A stretch of DNA of 40,792 nucleotides from an archaeon (GCA_021107835.1 JAIOSD010000020.1:1-40792); one strand, 5' to 3'; shown: positions 1 to 9,828, counted from the stretch's first letter. The notes: a model not told the origin generated them from the sequence alone. Program-made: numbers and translations.

Positions 1-3000
1 ATAACCATCAGAATCACCATCAGTACAAGTGCTAGAACTTTCACCAACCATTATTTCTTCTATCTCACTTTCTAACAAAGCACGATCATAAATTCGAACC
101 TCATCCAAAGAACCAGCAAAGTTAGAACCAGAAGAAATACTTCTCCTACCAACAACTAAATGATCAGAAGTAGCAACAGGAGAACCAGCAGAACCATCAT
201 AACTAGTTGTTATCAAATCCCCATCTAAATAAAGTAATATATCATCAACACCTGAAATAACCGCAGCAATATGAGCCCACTCACCAACATTAAGTATTCC
301 CCCATCAGACTTTACAATCCTTCTAAAGGTGGAAGTATCACCACCATCATCTCCAAAGCCAGCATAAATTTTCCCACCAGAATCTGCAACAGGAGTTATA
401 AACATAAAATATCCAGCATAGTTAGTACTATCATCTGTTCGTATAATTGGATGAACACTATCCAAATCAGCTAAATTAACCCAAGCTGCCAAAGTTACTG
501 GAAGTGTTAAACCATTCAAACTATCTTCAAAGTCTAGATAATTATCAACTCCATCAAAAGAATAAGCTCCATCAATCTGTCCCAAAGTTTGTGTTGGACA
601 ACTAACACAACTAACACTTAAAGCACTATCAGAATGATCATTATAATCAGAATCTAAAGGTAAGTATAAAACCGCATCATCAGGTGATACAGGAGTACAA
701 TCATTATCATTATCAATAGTACAACCACTAGGACAACAACCATCACCATTTATACAAGACGTTATTTCTGTTCCTGGAATACAACTCCCTGCAGAACAAA
801 TATCATTTTCAGTACAATCATCTCCATCATCACAAGGGATTGTATTATTAGTATATTCACAAACACCTTCTAGATTACAAACATCATTTGTACAAATATT
901 ATCATCATCACAATCTGAAGAACTATCACATTCAGTACATCCAGAAGTATCAAAAGTAGTACAACCAGACTCACAAGCTAAATCTCCACTGTCAAATCCT
1001 TCACTAACACAAGTAGCAATTCCAATATCATCATCGCTAGTTCCAAATATTAAATCAACTCCAGCATCACACTGTTCACCACCTTCTCTAACCCCATCTC
1101 CACATTCAGGAGCAACCCCATCAAAGCTTACAGGATAACCATTACTTGCTACCCCGTTTTCATCTATAACAAATAAATATGCATCTTCACCTAAAGAAAA
1201 ACTTCCTTGATTTACTGTGAATTCTATAGTTGAACCATCCCACGTTGTGTGTGGTATTTGTATCTCACAATGTGCACCATTACTTTCTTTTTGACTCCAA
1301 GAAGAAACATCACAGATTTCTACTCTTGCCCAAGTATTATCAACATAAACGTCATCAAAGTAAGTCCTCACATAACTTTGCGCACCAAATCCTTGGTACA
1401 TATTACCAATATCTATTGCTCTGAATTTCCCATCAACATCTTGGAGATTAATATATTCTTCATGAACAACTCTCTTTCCATCAAACCAGGTAGAAATCGC
1501 TCCATCATCAGCAGAAATAACACTTTCAGTTTTAGCATATTGTTCCATTTTATTCCAAACATTTGAAGTTTCAGAAAAAGAATCTCCAGATCCAACCCAA
1601 TCAAAGTTTGTAGTGGGATTATTTTGAATAGCTGACTGCCAATTTGGTCTTGTGGGCATAATAGCGCCGATCATAGCTGTTGGACATTGATAAGCACCAT
1701 TTGTACATTGACCGTTACCAAATACATAACAAACTTTATGATTTATTGGTAATATATTTGGATCTGCAACATCAAGATATCTCTTAAAATTAAAATAGAT
1801 TTCATCATAAGGCCCTTCACTCCCCCATCCAAAATAAGACTGTGTATTATCATTCCAATCAACAACCACAGTTTTAGAACCAGAAGGAGCATCTATGGGT
1901 AAACTAGACATATCCTTAACATAGGGTTCAATAGATGTTGTAGTCCCCGATGTCCAAGTAAAACCTACAACTGGAGAAACGCCTTTAATAACTTGACCAT
2001 CAGAATGACCTTCAAAATTATCCCAGGATAATGGCCCAACAGGACTCTTAACTCCAAAATCACCCCCACTAATACTAAAAATTCCACCATCACTCAAAAC
2101 ACCAGAATTAGAAACACTATCAACATGGGGCTCTCCAGTAGAAGGAAGAGTAACTTTCAAATAATCGCTAGGTTCTATTGTTTCTTCACCAAAGATAGCT
2201 CTAAAAACATATTCAGGATCTGAATCAACACCACCACTATCTTCAACCCATTTAGTAACCCAATTAAGATTTATTTGATTACCACTAAAAGTAGCTTCAG
2301 TTGGAAAACTAGTACCACTAACTAAATCATAATCAGTAAATACTAACCAATCATCAACTTCATATAATTCTAAACTAATTGTTTCCCCCTCACAATTTGC
2401 CCCATTAATAGTTAAGCTAACTTGAATTCCTTCTTCAACTTCAGAATCACTCCAACTAGCAGAAGTAAAAGTACAATCAGGTTCATCATAACAATTATCT
2501 GAATTAATTGTCTGGCAATTATTAATACATGATAAACTTCCAGCACTATAACCATAATTAGCACAAGTAACTCCATTAAAATTAGTTCCGTCACAAACCT
2601 CATTAATACCCGCATCATTTGGGGTTTGTATTATACCATCGCCACAGATTTCAGTAACTTCAGAACCCACAATATTTATCGTTTCTTCATTATTAGCATT
2701 TACTTGTGTATAATAAGTAGAACTAACATAAATATCATAAGGCGCATCCATAACTCTATTATGTACTCCACTAGGCCTAGAATCACCACTCTCAGTATAT
2801 TCCACTAAATCTAATCTAACATAACCAATACTATCCGTATATCCATTTATTTCAGAACCACTTCCTTGTGGAACTGCCCTGACAAAGGCATTAGTAATCG
2901 GATTTTGGTTATCATCCAAAACATTAACATTCAAATAATTAATTTTGGTTAAATCATAAGCAGCAATAGATTCTGTAGCTCTAAACTGATAAGAATCAGA

Positions 3001-4893
3001 ATTAAATCCCCCTAGAAATTTATTATTAATCAACCTAATATTGCTAGCTAAATGATCATAATACCCAATTTGGATTGCTGCATCAGGGTAACTGGGGGTA
3101 TAATAAATATTAGGTACACTAACAAAAGTGTTATTTTCAATCCACATGTCAGTACTACTACCATAAAAACTACTTATCCAAACAGCTTCATCATTAGCTT
3201 CAAAATAATTGTTATAGAAAACCCGATTATTCACTGGGTTATTATATGCCATTCCACCAATATACAAACCATAAACATATAATAAATCATTATCATTTTT
3301 TTTAGTTAGATAAAAATCGTTATCATGAACGGAGGTACCATCCCCGCTATTACTATGGAAAATACCAGAACTTAAAGGTCTACATAATGGATGTGCACTA
3401 TCATAATAATACTCCCCTGAAAGATAAAAAAGATTATTATATATCTCATTATTAACCCCTACATTCTCATAATAGTCGTTAATCCTTATAGCATTGGTAG
3501 AGTAATCTTCATTATTATATTCTGGATTACAAGGTTGAGCTTCACTATAAAAGACATTATTATAAACTAAATTATTATCTGCTTTAAAAAGTAAAATTCC
3601 GCTACCTCTTATTGGATCAAAGACATTGTTATATATCTCGGCACTGCCAATATGCCCCCCCATCATAATGGTATAGTGATTTGTAACTGCTTGATCATTT
3701 CTTAAAACATTATCATGAATTCTAGCTCCATCTCCACCAACATTAATAACTCCTTGGCCCCCTTCCGCATAATTATGATGAAAATCACCATTACCAATAG
3801 AAATGCTACAATGACTTAAACTTTGTCTTGTGGTTATCCATGGTTGATAATTATAAAATGTAGAATAAGAAATACTCCCTGATGATGTTATATGGGCGGT
3901 TTTAGAATCAATACCTGATTCATCTACTCGAACATTTTCAACATGCACCGTCCCCCCTAATAAATCAGAGAATCTAAATCCACGAGAATTATGACTAAAA
4001 GCGCCAGAAGTAATATATCCATCTTTTATTATTACATCGGGAGCTATAACACCAGATTGGCCAAGATAATCCGGGGCATGACAAGTACTAACCCCTGTAT
4101 AAGAATTACATCCTCCTTCAGCATAGATCCTTATAGAACCAATACCCAAATCATGTGCTGGAACAATCCCCGCAAGATCTAAATAAGTACTAGAAACTGT
4201 GGTAACTCTTAATCTATAATTTCCAACTGGCTGATCATCAAAATCGCAAAAAGCAGTTCTTCCTTCCCCATAAGAATCATTAGGAGATTGTAAAGTACAA
4301 ACAATTCCATTTTGTTCACTTTCCACTTGAATAGTTGGACCATTAGCATCTGCACCAGCTCTAAAAACTATCATCCCCCTATAGTGCCTATTAGCAACAG
4401 GTAAATAAACCCAATCAGAAACTATTGTTTCTCCACCCGCCATAAACGCATTGTTCCCTTCAACTATCCTAATATCATCCTGATCTCTTTGCTCAATACT
4501 AGGTGCTAAAGAAACATCCCAGTAATCTGGAACTCCACCGGTCCAACCCTCAAAATCATAATTTGGAATCATAGGATAATTTGCATCTTGATAAGTTATT
4601 GTATAACCATTCAAATCTAAAGTAACATCTCCCCCTAAAAAAATACAGGACATTGTATCAGAAAGATCTTGTGTTAATAATAAATAAGCACCACTTGGAT
4701 AATTATAAAACCCACAAGAACTAACTTCAACGCAGTTTGGATGAGTAATATCTCCACAAGTTCTAGAACCTGGAGGAGAAACAGTCGCACCAGCACTATC
4801 TCTTATAGATTGCTCAAATCCAGGAGGCAAATCACCATAAACACAGTTGACAAAAAATAATACTAAAACTAAAAACAATACCCCTTTCTTCAT
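1..4893 (-). CDS. Giant secreted beta-helix/LamG surface protein (C-terminus beyond window)
   Basis: The frame is open from ATG 4893 to base 1 (1,631 codons, no stop), so the C-terminus lies outside the window. The N-terminus (MKKGVLFLVLVLFFVNCVYG) is a signal peptide, probably cut after VYG. Residues about 290-620 have many N-N-x-[IVF]-Y-N-N type turns typical of a right-handed parallel beta-helix (Pbl/NosD-like). A Cys-rich module starting CGDGIIQTPND lies near 745-800, and a second, longer one (CGDGVREGGEQCD onward) near 1262-1400. Residues about 1400-1620 look like a LamG/concanavalin-A-like domain (LYLPLDSDYNDHSDS, DEVRIYDRALLESEIEEI). A TATA box 27 nt upstream implies a leaderless mRNA. 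The likely role is a surface adhesin or glycan-binding protein; ligand and enzyme activity are unknown. Confidence 0.85.
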   Translation of the reverse strand, partial: MKKGVLFLVLVLFFVNCVYGDLPPGFEQSIRDSAGATVSPPGSRTCGDITHPNCVEVSSCGFYNYPSGAYLLLTQDLSDTMSCIFLGGDVTLDLNGYTITYQDANYPMIPNYDFEGWTGGVPDYWDVSLAPSIEQRDQDDIRIVEGNNAFMAGGETIVSDWVYLPVANRHYRGMIVFRAGADANGPTIQVESEQNGIVCTLQSPNDSYGEGRTAFCDFDDQPVGNYRLRVTTVSSTYLDLAGIVPAHDLGIGSIRIYAEGGCNSYTGVSTCHAPDYLGQSGVIAPDVIIKDGYITSGAFSHNSRGFRFSDLLGGTVHVENVRVDESGIDSKTAHITSSGSISYSTFYNYQPWITTRQSLSHCSISIGNGDFHHNYAEGGQGVINVGGDGARIHDNVLRNDQAVTNHYTIMMGGHIGSAEIYNNVFDPIRGSGILLFKADNNLVYNNVFYSEAQPCNPEYNNEDYSTNAIRINDYYENVGVNNEIYNNLFYLSGEYYYDSAHPLCRPLSSGIFHSNSGDGTSVHDNDFYLTKKNDNDLLYVYGLYIGGMAYNNPVNNRVFYNNYFEANDEAVWISSFYGSSTDMWIENNTFVSVPNIYYTPSYPDAAIQIGYYDHLASNIRLINNKFLGGFNSDSYQFRATESIAAYDLTKINYLNVNVLDDNQNPITNAFVRAVPQGSGSEINGYTDSIGYVRLDLVEYTESGDSRPSGVHNRVMDAPYDIYVSSTYYTQVNANNEETINIVGSEVTEICGDGIIQTPNDAGINEVCDGTNFNGVTCANYGYSAGSLSCINNCQTINSDNCYDEPDCTFTSASWSDSEVEEGIQVSLTINGANCEGETISLELYEVDDWLVFTDYDLVSGTSFPTEATFSGNQINLNWVTKWVEDSGGVDSDPEYVFRAIFGEETIEPSDYLKVTLPSTGEPHVDSVSNSGVLSDGGIFSISGGDFGVKSPVGPLSWDNFEGHSDGQVIKGVSPVVGFTWTSGTTTSIEPYVKDMSSLPIDAPSGSKTVVVDWNDNTQSYFGWGSEGPYDEIYFNFKRYLDVADPNILPINHKVCYVFGNGQCTNGAYQCPTAMIGAIMPTRPNWQSAIQNNPTTNFDWVGSGDSFSETSNVWNKMEQYAKTESVISADDGAISTWFDGKRVVHEEYINLQDVDGKFRAIDIGNMYQGFGAQSYVRTYFDDVYVDNTWARVEICDVSSWSQKESNGAHCEIQIPHTTWDGSTIEFTVNQGSFSLGEDAYLFVIDENGVASNGYPVSFDGVAPECGDGVREGGEQCDAGVDLIFGTSDDDIGIATCVSEGFDSGDLACESGCTTFDTSGCTECDSSSDCDDDNICTNDVCNLEGVCEYTNNTIPCDDGDDCTENDICSAGSCIPGTEITSCINGDGCCPSGCTIDNDNDCTPVSPDDAVLYLPLDSDYNDHSDSALSVSCVSCPTQTLGQIDGAYSFDGVDNYLDFEDSLNGLTLPVTLAAWVNLADLDSVHPIIRTDDSTNYAGYFMFITPVADSGGKIYAGFGDDGGDTSTFRRIVKSDGGILNVGEWAHIAAVISGVDDILLYLDGDLITTSYDGSAGSPVATSDHLVVGRRSISSGSNFAGSLDEVRIYDRALLESEIEEIMVGESSSTCTDGDSDGY

Positions 4894-4915
4894 ACACTTA
4901 TAAATAAAAGAGAAG

Positions 4916-4927
4916 TATTTAAATATA
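4916..4927 (-). promoter_or_regulatory. TATA box of the giant surface protein gene
   Basis: On the minus strand this reads TATATTTAAATA. It is centred about 27 nt upstream of ATG 4893, the distance expected between an archaeal TATA box and a transcript that starts at the start codon. Confidence 0.6.
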
Positions 4928-4942
4928 TCTACAAATAAAAAC

Positions 4943-4950
4943 ATTTAAAT
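4943..4950 (+). promoter_or_regulatory. TATA box of the small Cys-rich gene at 4985
   Basis: The sequence ATTTAAAT lies about 26-30 nt upstream of a GGTGG Shine-Dalgarno-like motif (4974-4978). It is divergent from the promoter of the giant surface gene, so the two genes share a roughly 90-bp control region. Confidence 0.4.
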
Positions 4951-4984
4951 AAAAAAGAACCAAAACAAAACTAGGTGGTTTAAA

Positions 4985-5284
4985 ATAACAAAAATAAACA
5001 TTCTATACGGGGTCTTAATTTTAGCTGCACTAGTTGCAATATTTACACCAAACATAGATATTAATCAACCACAATATTCACCAATGGAAAATCAAGATGT
5101 AAAACTTCCAACAAATCTCGGTGTATTGCACTCAGAATGTGCAAAGGCATGTGTAAATATAGATAGCTGCTCAACTTCAGAATCATACAAAGAAAATGAT
5201 TTATACATCTGCAAATGCAGTGACTGTAAAACTTCAAAAGAAACAGTAACTTTAACTTCAACAGATAGAACAAATTTTAAATAA
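4985..5284 (+). CDS. Small membrane-anchored Cys-rich protein, probable non-AUG start
   Basis: The only ATG in this frame (5084) would give 66 residues. The frame stays open upstream and there encodes a clear hydrophobic anchor (ILYGVLILAALVAIF), so the real protein almost certainly starts further left. No ATG, GTG or TTG exists there. ATA at 4985 follows a GGTGG motif by 6 nt and is the best candidate, giving about 99 residues; a sequencing error is the alternative. The outer domain has six cysteines in two groups (C-x3-C-x5-C and C-x-C-x2-C), suggesting disulfides. Function is unknown. It ends one base before the convergent gene at 5285. Confidence 0.45.
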   Translation: MTKINILYGVLILAALVAIFTPNIDINQPQYSPMENQDVKLPTNLGVLHSECAKACVNIDSCSTSESYKENDLYICKCSDCKTSKETVTLTSTDRTNFK

Positions 5285-5725
5285 TTATTTTTTCTTAGTA
5301 ATTTTCTTTTTCACAATCTTCTTCTTAACTAACTTCTTTTTAGGTTTCTTCTTAACTACTTTTTTCTTTGGTTTTTTCTTTTTATACTCATCAAAAATTT
5401 CCCAAATCGGATATGTTTTTCTTGTATAAGGAGAGTTTTTCCAAACCTTCACAACTTTTCCATCCCGAATATCAATTCTACAAAAAGTATAATAAATTGG
5501 TGCCCGCATATATTCCGCTTCTCTTATAACAAATTGAATATCATAACTCCCAGCACTCCAGTTTCCAGTAAATTGATGCATAAATCTCTTAAAAACAATC
5601 AAACCTTCACAATCTTTCTTTTTTATATTTAAATATTTATTTTTATGATATGGTGCTTTATATGTATCTCTTATCTTTAATACTAGCATAGACCTTACAA
5701 AATTAATTTTAATGACTTCATCCAT
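5285..5725 (-). CDS. Hypothetical protein with lysine-rich C-terminal tail
   Basis: This 146-residue protein has ATG at 5725. Residues 1-110 look like a compact alpha/beta domain with no family I recognise. The last 35 residues are almost only lysine, valine, isoleucine and proline in repeated KKKPKKK / VKKK blocks, a disordered basic tail of the kind that binds nucleic acid. It lies 27 bp downstream of the RNase P protein gene on the same strand, so it is probably co-transcribed with it. A role in RNA or DNA binding is inference from the tail and context only. Confidence 0.7.
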   Translation of the reverse strand: MDEVIKINFVRSMLVLKIRDTYKAPYHKNKYLNIKKKDCEGLIVFKRFMHQFTGNWSAGSYDIQFVIREAEYMRAPIYYTFCRIDIRDGKVVKVWKNSPYTRKTYPIWEIFDEYKKKKPKKKVVKKKPKKKLVKKKIVKKKITKKK

Positions 5726-5752
5726 TATCTAATAAATATACAAACAATCTAT

Positions 5753-6247
5753 TTAAAGCTTTCCCAAAACCCGACCAAAAACCTTCATCAAATCTTCACT
5801 TCTCAACTCATATTTATCCTTAGCAAATGTAGAAAAAACCATTCTCACTTTAAATTTCTTACAAAATCTATAATTTTGCCTCATTCTACCTAAAATCTTA
5901 GATCTCTCTTTACAAACACTATTCAACAAACTAGAAAAATTAAAACCAATCGCAACATTATTCTTAGCCGCCAACTTACAAAGCACTTGATTTAATCCAG
6001 AATTTCTAAAAAACATAAAATCTTTCTTATCATTTTTTTCAGGACTTAATAAAATATCAACTTTTTTAGTTTCAACAGCAAGTCTATTTAGTTTCAAATC
6101 TCCTCCTTGAACAATAATTAAACCTTTAGATTTTTGAATCTCATTTCTAAATTTATTCAAAGGAACATCAATCACACTAACTAATTCAGTCTCAATCTCT
6201 AACTTCTTTTCAATTTCTTTATCCTGAACAAAAGTTAGTTGTTTCAT
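5753..6247 (-). CDS. rnp3: RNase P protein component 3 (Rpp30 family)
   Basis: RNase P removes the 5' leader of precursor tRNAs; Rpp30 is one of the archaeal protein subunits and pairs with Pop5. The 164-residue sequence shows the family core GGDLKLNRLAVE, then VDILLSP, an NSGLNQVLCKLAAKNN helix, and AIGFNFSSLL. The end (DLMKVFGRVLGKL) resembles the normal family C-terminus. It is shorter than the usual 200-230 residues, and the usual first strand with a YDLHVH-like motif is not obvious, so the N-terminus is reduced or divergent. The tRNA introns later in the window fit active tRNA processing but are unlinked. Confidence 0.85.
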   Translation of the reverse strand: MKQLTFVQDKEIEKKLEIETELVSVIDVPLNKFRNEIQKSKGLIIVQGGDLKLNRLAVETKKVDILLSPEKNDKKDFMFFRNSGLNQVLCKLAAKNNVAIGFNFSSLLNSVCKERSKILGRMRQNYRFCKKFKVRMVFSTFAKDKYELRSEDLMKVFGRVLGKL

Positions 6248-6288
6248 AAGTAATAAACTAAAAATTTATGTTTAAAAAGATACCCCAT

Positions 6289-8457
6289 TTAAAATAAATT
6301 CAATATATCTAAAAAAAGATAAAAAGGATTAATAAAAGGTGCCAACCTTACTGGCCTTATTTTAATCTTCCCCATTCTAGAATTACAATCAGAAAAATCA
6401 AACTCACAATCAACACAATCCAAATCACCAGAAATATATCCATAATCTAAACAAGTTTTTCCATCTAAATTAAAACCATCACACTCTTCATCAACATCAA
6501 CAACCAAATCTCCACAAAAACTTTCTCCAAACTCCAAAGCACCCATATCAGGACCATCACCAACAGAATAATCATTTATGTTTGGAATTAAAACACCACT
6601 ATCAACACAAGGACTTCCAGAATCCAACTGAATATCAAAAGATCCAACATTTTCAAACAATGGATTTAGTTTAATCCCATGTTCTTCATTACCCGTAGCA
6701 GAATAAAATTCAGAAGGAGTAAGATAATTATTCCCACCCCATTTAATCCAGGAATAAGATCTAGTAGTAAAAAGACAATTATAATCCCAATCATTATTTA
6801 CGGGATCATAACCAGAATAACTTTCAAAAACATATCTATCACTATATCCAATATTATTTCTCAAAACCAAGTTCCCAAAATTACCAGAACCAAAGATTTC
6901 AGTAGGGCCAAATCCATTGTTTCCGTCAAATCTTACTGCAGTATTATGATATAAATAAACCCTTCCGGCATATCCTCCAACTTTATAGAAATTGCCGGTA
7001 TATTTTTCAGTAGTTGGAGCAAAAATTTGATTTCTGATTGCATATACCGGACCAACATTTATAGGCACAAAAGACAAAGGGTTGTGAGTGGTTCTAAATT
7101 CATTTGAAATTATCCTAAAATTAACCGTTGCACCTTCAGGTTCAACTCCATCATCCTTTATATCATAAAAAATATTTCTATAAACCTCAACATTATAATT
7201 TAAATTAATATTATTTAAATCACCCCAAATAGAAGCACAAACCCCATTCATATTTCCATGAATCTCATTATCTCTAACAGAATTTCCTCCGCGACCTTTC
7301 AAACTAACTGCACACCCTTCGGTATCATGGGCTTTATTTCTTTCCCAAGCCCATTCAAAAATAGAAGTATCATAAAACTCATTATTTTGGATTAGATTAT
7401 TATAGGCTTCTCCAACAACACTAACCCCATATCTAGTATTATGTAAAATATTATTTTGTATAATTATATTATTAGAGTCTTCAATTAAAATTGCTTCATC
7501 ACCAGAACTTCTGCCAAAGAAGCCTAAATTAAATCCGTCTAGAATAATATTAGAAACCCCATTTAAATTAAACCCATTATATCTTCCAGCAACATGCATC
7601 TCATGAGAATCTGGATCCGAACCATCTGGCAATTTTACATACAACCAACCATTGTCATTAGAATAATAACCTCCAAAAACCCCATCACTCTCTAAAACAC
7701 CATTAGAAAACTCATCAAAAGTATAATGCTGAGAGTAATATTGTTGATTATAATTAAACAATCTCGTATCCTCATCAAAAGCAACATGATATGTCCTAAA
7801 TCCGATATATGCTCTATAAGAATCTGAACCAGAATCGTAAATCCAGTCATCAGTTCCCCCAATAGTTTCAAAACTTTCAATACTGCCTCTTACAAAAACG
7901 TCATCTTCTGCCTTAAAAACAATATAATTATTATCACTTCCAGAAACAGAAAAATCGACAGTTTCATAATAGATGCCTGGATAAACATGAACAACATCTC
8001 CAGCTTGTGCAACATTAGAAGCTCGTTGAATTGTCCTAAAAGAATCACCAACATTTAATCCAGAATTAGTATCATCCCCATTTACAGAAACATAATAATC
8101 ATTTCCCCCATAATTTATATCACTGTTTAATGTTTTTACTTGACTTATTAAATAACTACCATCAACACTAACTCTTACATCATAATCTGTATTCTCTTCT
8201 AAATAAAAAACACTCCCATAAGCAGAGTTAGAATCATGAACATACAAATCATGACCTTGTTTCCAAATAGAAGAAGAGCTTTCTTTAAATTCTAATTGAA
8301 TACTCTCTAATGGATCTCCAGAATAATCCACACGCACACCAATAGATTCATAATTAGAATTTAATGTCAAAGAGTCTAAACTAGAAGTAGCAGAAACACT
8401 AAAACTAAATAAAATTAACAAAATAGGAACGATTAAGATTCTCATAGGAATAAACAT
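6289..8457 (-). CDS. Secreted parallel beta-helix surface protein with Cys-rich C-terminal module
   Basis: The 722-residue protein has a signal peptide (MRILIVPILLILFSFSVSA). Residues about 30-110 form a fibronectin/Ig-like segment. From about 120, YYVSVNGDDTNSGLN and DSFRTIQRASNVAQAGDVV mark a DUF1565/pectate-lyase-like entry into a right-handed beta-helix with repeated N-N-x-I-x-x-N turns up to about residue 640. A Cys-rich module (CGDLVVDVDEECDG to FDFSDCNS) follows, like those in the giant protein at the left edge. I place the start at ATG 8457, 3 nt after GGTGG; TTG 8460 and ATG 8445 are alternatives. The role is probably surface glycan binding or cleavage; no catalytic residues can be assigned. 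Confidence 0.85.
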   Translation of the reverse strand: MFIPMRILIVPILLILFSFSVSATSSLDSLTLNSNYESIGVRVDYSGDPLESIQLEFKESSSSIWKQGHDLYVHDSNSAYGSVFYLEENTDYDVRVSVDGSYLISQVKTLNSDINYGGNDYYVSVNGDDTNSGLNVGDSFRTIQRASNVAQAGDVVHVYPGIYYETVDFSVSGSDNNYIVFKAEDDVFVRGSIESFETIGGTDDWIYDSGSDSYRAYIGFRTYHVAFDEDTRLFNYNQQYYSQHYTFDEFSNGVLESDGVFGGYYSNDNGWLYVKLPDGSDPDSHEMHVAGRYNGFNLNGVSNIILDGFNLGFFGRSSGDEAILIEDSNNIIIQNNILHNTRYGVSVVGEAYNNLIQNNEFYDTSIFEWAWERNKAHDTEGCAVSLKGRGGNSVRDNEIHGNMNGVCASIWGDLNNINLNYNVEVYRNIFYDIKDDGVEPEGATVNFRIISNEFRTTHNPLSFVPINVGPVYAIRNQIFAPTTEKYTGNFYKVGGYAGRVYLYHNTAVRFDGNNGFGPTEIFGSGNFGNLVLRNNIGYSDRYVFESYSGYDPVNNDWDYNCLFTTRSYSWIKWGGNNYLTPSEFYSATGNEEHGIKLNPLFENVGSFDIQLDSGSPCVDSGVLIPNINDYSVGDGPDMGALEFGESFCGDLVVDVDEECDGFNLDGKTCLDYGYISGDLDCVDCEFDFSDCNSRMGKIKIRPVRLAPFINPFYLFLDILNLF

Positions 8458-8479
8458 CAACCACCATTAATAAAATTAA

Positions 8480-8923
8480 CTACTTGTACACATGAGCATT
8501 TACTCTTATTTTTTGAATAACTCTAGAATTTTTATGAGGATAATGTGATCTCTCCCGTGATATCTCCCCCATCATATTTATAATAGCCCAAGGATCTCTA
8601 GAATCTATCAACTGTCTTGTTTGTGTAAGCGAATATTGATTATTGGCACAAATTTCTCCAACTCTTGTCCAAAAAACATCATAATCTATTTCATTTTTAG
8701 AAAGATCTGATTGTCTATTCCCCACATTCTGATATGCATCTGGAACCCCATCAAGAAATTCTTTGATAGTGGGATCATCAATTCTTAAAACATACTCCAA
8801 ATAAGCAAGTCCAATCCTATCTTTTTGATCATCAGATAAAGCAGTTTTTTGGGAGTTCCATAACTCTTCTAAGGATGCAAGGACTAGATCATCCCATTCA
8901 AAACTTTTTTCTTCTAAAGCCAT
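8480..8923 (-). CDS. Hypothetical soluble helical protein
   Basis: The protein has 147 residues, ATG at 8923, and a TATA-like GCTTTATTAAT about 25-30 nt upstream. It is predicted to be mostly helical and acidic in the first half, with no signal peptide, membrane segment, cysteine cluster or catalytic motif that I recognise. It precedes the beta-helix gene by 22 bp on the same strand and is probably co-transcribed with it; a link in function is not evident. Confidence 0.65.
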   Translation of the reverse strand: MALEEKSFEWDDLVLASLEELWNSQKTALSDDQKDRIGLAYLEYVLRIDDPTIKEFLDGVPDAYQNVGNRQSDLSKNEIDYDVFWTRVGEICANNQYSLTQTRQLIDSRDPWAIINMMGEISRERSHYPHKNSRVIQKIRVNAHVYK

Positions 8924-8969
8924 CTTTTTTTGAATTGGATTAAATTAATAAAGCTTTAGTAAATCAAAA

Positions 8970-9452
8970 CTATATATTATTAATAAACTTAACGATATCT
9001 TTCAATTTATAGCCTTCAGTAGTATCAACAACCAATAAATTATGTTTTTCCCCTTTAGCTTCAATAACAACAGTATCAAATATTTCTGCCTCGACATTAT
9101 CTTTTATCTTATTAGCATTATATCCTCGTTTCTTTAATCTCTCTCTTAACTCACCAATCTCACAAGTTGTAACAATACACACATCAACATATTTCCTAGG
9201 TAAATAATGACTTAGGTGAGAATCAATAATTAAATTCTTTTTAGAACTTTCAATAAACTCAATTAAAAACTTGTTTAATTTTTTTACATCAACAATCTCA
9301 CACTGATTTTCTTTATCATAACCAGAAGATAAATTATTTTCTTTTATTAATTTAATAACCTCAACATACTCATAATTCAAAGCTTTGCTCAATTTCTTAC
9401 TCAAAGTGGTCTTACCACTACCTACTGAACCACTAACACAAACAACTTTCAT
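8970..9452 (-). CDS. Fap7/AK6-type adenylate kinase-like NTPase
   Basis: This family (Fap7 in yeast, AK6/hCINAP in humans) has ATPase and adenylate kinase activity and acts late in small ribosomal subunit maturation with uS11. The 160-residue protein starts with a P-loop (GSVGSGKTT, residues 8-16). It carries the family motif DSHLSHYLP at about 77-85, then the lid region ERLKKRGYNANKIKDN and EAEIFDTVVIEA. Length is normal for archaeal members (about 160-180). A TTTTTAAACT box lies 20-29 nt upstream of ATG 9452, consistent with a leaderless mRNA. Confidence 0.9.
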   Translation of the reverse strand: MKVVCVSGSVGSGKTTLSKKLSKALNYEYVEVIKLIKENNLSSGYDKENQCEIVDVKKLNKFLIEFIESSKKNLIIDSHLSHYLPRKYVDVCIVTTCEIGELRERLKKRGYNANKIKDNVEAEIFDTVVIEAKGEKHNLLVVDTTEGYKLKDIVKFINNI

Positions 9453-9482
9453 AAAAATAAATTAAAAAAGAAGTTTAAAAAC

Positions 9483-9797
9483 TTATTGGGCATATTTTAC
9501 TGCAGTACCATAAACCAAAACTTCAGCAGCACCCTTCATAATATCTGCAGTTTGATATCTTATATTCACAATTGCATCGGCACCAAGTGCATTAGCTTCT
9601 TCAATCATTCTTTGAACAGCTTGTTTTCTTGCATCTCTTATTGCTTTAGTATAGACTCCAATCTCTCCACCAATAATAGTCTTCAAACTTGCACCAAAAT
9701 CTGCAAAAAAGTTTCTAGCTTTTACTGTATTTCCCTGTACTATACCCAAAACTTCATATTTTTTACCAGGTATATTTTCTGTATTTATAAGTAACAT
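9483..9797 (-). CDS. YbjQ/UPF0145 family protein
   Basis: The 104-residue length and sequence match the YbjQ (UPF0145) family of pentameric small proteins, sometimes called putative heavy-metal-binding. Recognisable parts are GKKYEVLGIVQGNTVKARN near the N-terminus, the helix DARKQAVQRMIEEANALGAD and the strand AIVNIRYQTA, ending VLVYGTAVKY. No metal-binding residues can be assigned from this sequence and the physiological role is unknown. It sits alone between AK6 and UMP kinase on the same strand. Confidence 0.85.
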   Translation of the reverse strand: MLLINTENIPGKKYEVLGIVQGNTVKARNFFADFGASLKTIIGGEIGVYTKAIRDARKQAVQRMIEEANALGADAIVNIRYQTADIMKGAAEVLVYGTAVKYAQ

Positions 9798-9828
9798 ATA
9801 AAATATAACTCTATTACACTATATAAAC

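Noticed and set aside
1230..4182. Plus-strand frames within the giant surface gene
   Set aside because: They are antisense shadows of a long minus-strand frame with clear domains, and are low-complexity I/N/S-rich.
5285..5400. Lys-rich tail as a frameshift artefact
   Set aside because: The frame ends cleanly, and short basic KKKP tails occur in real proteins; no second frame continues the domain.
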